This document shows positions 63,832 to 64,000 of a stretch of DNA of 64,000 nt, in pieces. The stretch is from NCBI GenBank assembly GCA_963823925.1, contig CAWGNI010000008.1, forward strand, positions 372,001 through 436,000, in the 5' to 3' direction. The notes below the pieces were generated by a model. The model was given only the letters and a program-made list of their open reading frames with translations, did no database searches and had not been told where the DNA came from. Made by a program: the position numbers and the translations under genes. Positions within the stretch are counted from its first letter, which is position 1, and each line of letters begins with the position of its first letter. Source of the stretch: SPCO01 sp963823925. GTDB taxonomy: Bacteria; Chloroflexota; Limnocylindria; Limnocylindrales; CSP1-4.

Positions 63832-64000
63832 ATGCGCACGCAATGGGCTCCCATCGCGATCCTGGCTCCTGCCCAGTTCGTGGTGGTCCTCGACAGCAGC
63901 GTGATGAACGTCTCGATCACCCAGATCGTGGCCGATCTGGATACGACCGTCTCTGTTCGCCGTCCTGGGTTCGTGGTTCACCCGACGTCTCCCCGGGGGC
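63832..64000 (+). CDS. 5' end of an MFS transporter (partial)
   Basis: The first helix of an MFS permease (APAQFVVVLDSSVMNVSITQ, then VADLDTTVS) starts at ATG 63832. After residue 40 the similarity is lost (VRRPGF and on), while another frame gives a hydrophobic stretch. This may be another insertion error or a deletion. The window ends before it can be resolved. Confidence 0.6.
   Translation, partial: MRTQWAPIAILAPAQFVVVLDSSVMNVSITQIVADLDTTVSVRRPGFVVHPTSPRG

Noticed and set aside
1..64000. CRISPR arrays, rRNA genes, prophage or conjugation modules
   Set aside because: I saw no spaced direct repeats, no rRNA segments, and no phage or transfer proteins; only one insertion sequence is present.

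Overview
The window is a GC-rich (visibly about two thirds G+C), densely coding bacterial chromosome segment. About 55 genes lie on both strands in short, often overlapping operons (ATGA, GTGA and TGATG junctions are common). Gene content (Obg/NadD, Rho, OpcA-linked oxidative pentose phosphate genes, the isomerase half of the transaldolase/isomerase type, PsuG/PsuK, a large UbiB kinase) and many leaderless -10/start arrangements suggest Chloroflexota, or another high-GC terrabacterial group such as Actinomycetota. No rRNA or marker phylogeny is available, so the taxon is an inference.

Layout. 0-5 kb: nadD, obgE, a membrane-anchored LysM/M23 endopeptidase and rho, all on the minus strand. 5.2-6.4 kb: one complete insertion sequence with inverted ends and a probable 6-bp target duplication, beside the remnant of a sugar-phosphate isomerase gene. 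6.7-9.8 kb: ROK sugar kinase, nagA and a double-GNAT protein. 9.8-15.5 kb: transaldolase, a membrane protein, pyrG, a Tat-exported flavin amine oxidase and a nitroreductase. 15.2-20.1 kb: HAD phosphatase, EamA transporter, two small unknown genes, and psuG/psuK. 20.2-31.6 kb: a central-carbon block tkt-rpiB-pgi-gnd-zwf-opcA-pgl-hydrolase-citrate synthase. 31.6-50 kb: accessory genes (flavin monooxygenase with a LuxR regulator, CorA, MFS and EamA transporters, photolyase, an Mre11/Rad50-like pair, S51 peptidase, amidohydrolase).

50.0-59.3 kb holds the most interesting part, a self-contained selenium/molybdenum cassette. On the minus strand are tRNA-Sec, selA, selB and mobA. Divergent on the plus strand are selD, a ubiB-like kinase and a formate-dehydrogenase-like catalytic subunit. 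The latter has an in-frame TGA at 57630-57632, followed at the usual distance by a SECIS-like hairpin with a GGTCT loop. All factors needed to make selenophosphate, charge and deliver Sec, and make the guanine-dinucleotide form of the molybdenum cofactor therefore lie within 10 kb of one Sec-encoding target. The tRNA-Sec CCA end overlaps the selA Shine-Dalgarno sequence, and the oxidoreductase begins downstream of where an N-terminal [4Fe-4S] domain normally sits. 59.3-64 kb: two membrane proteins, a META-domain lipoprotein and two MFS transporters, the last cut by the window end.

Sequence quality matters here. Eleven otherwise normal genes are broken by sixteen apparent +1 shifts, and each can be removed by shortening a run of identical bases by one. 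I treat them as probable insertion errors and annotate each gene as one broken reading frame with the shift position.
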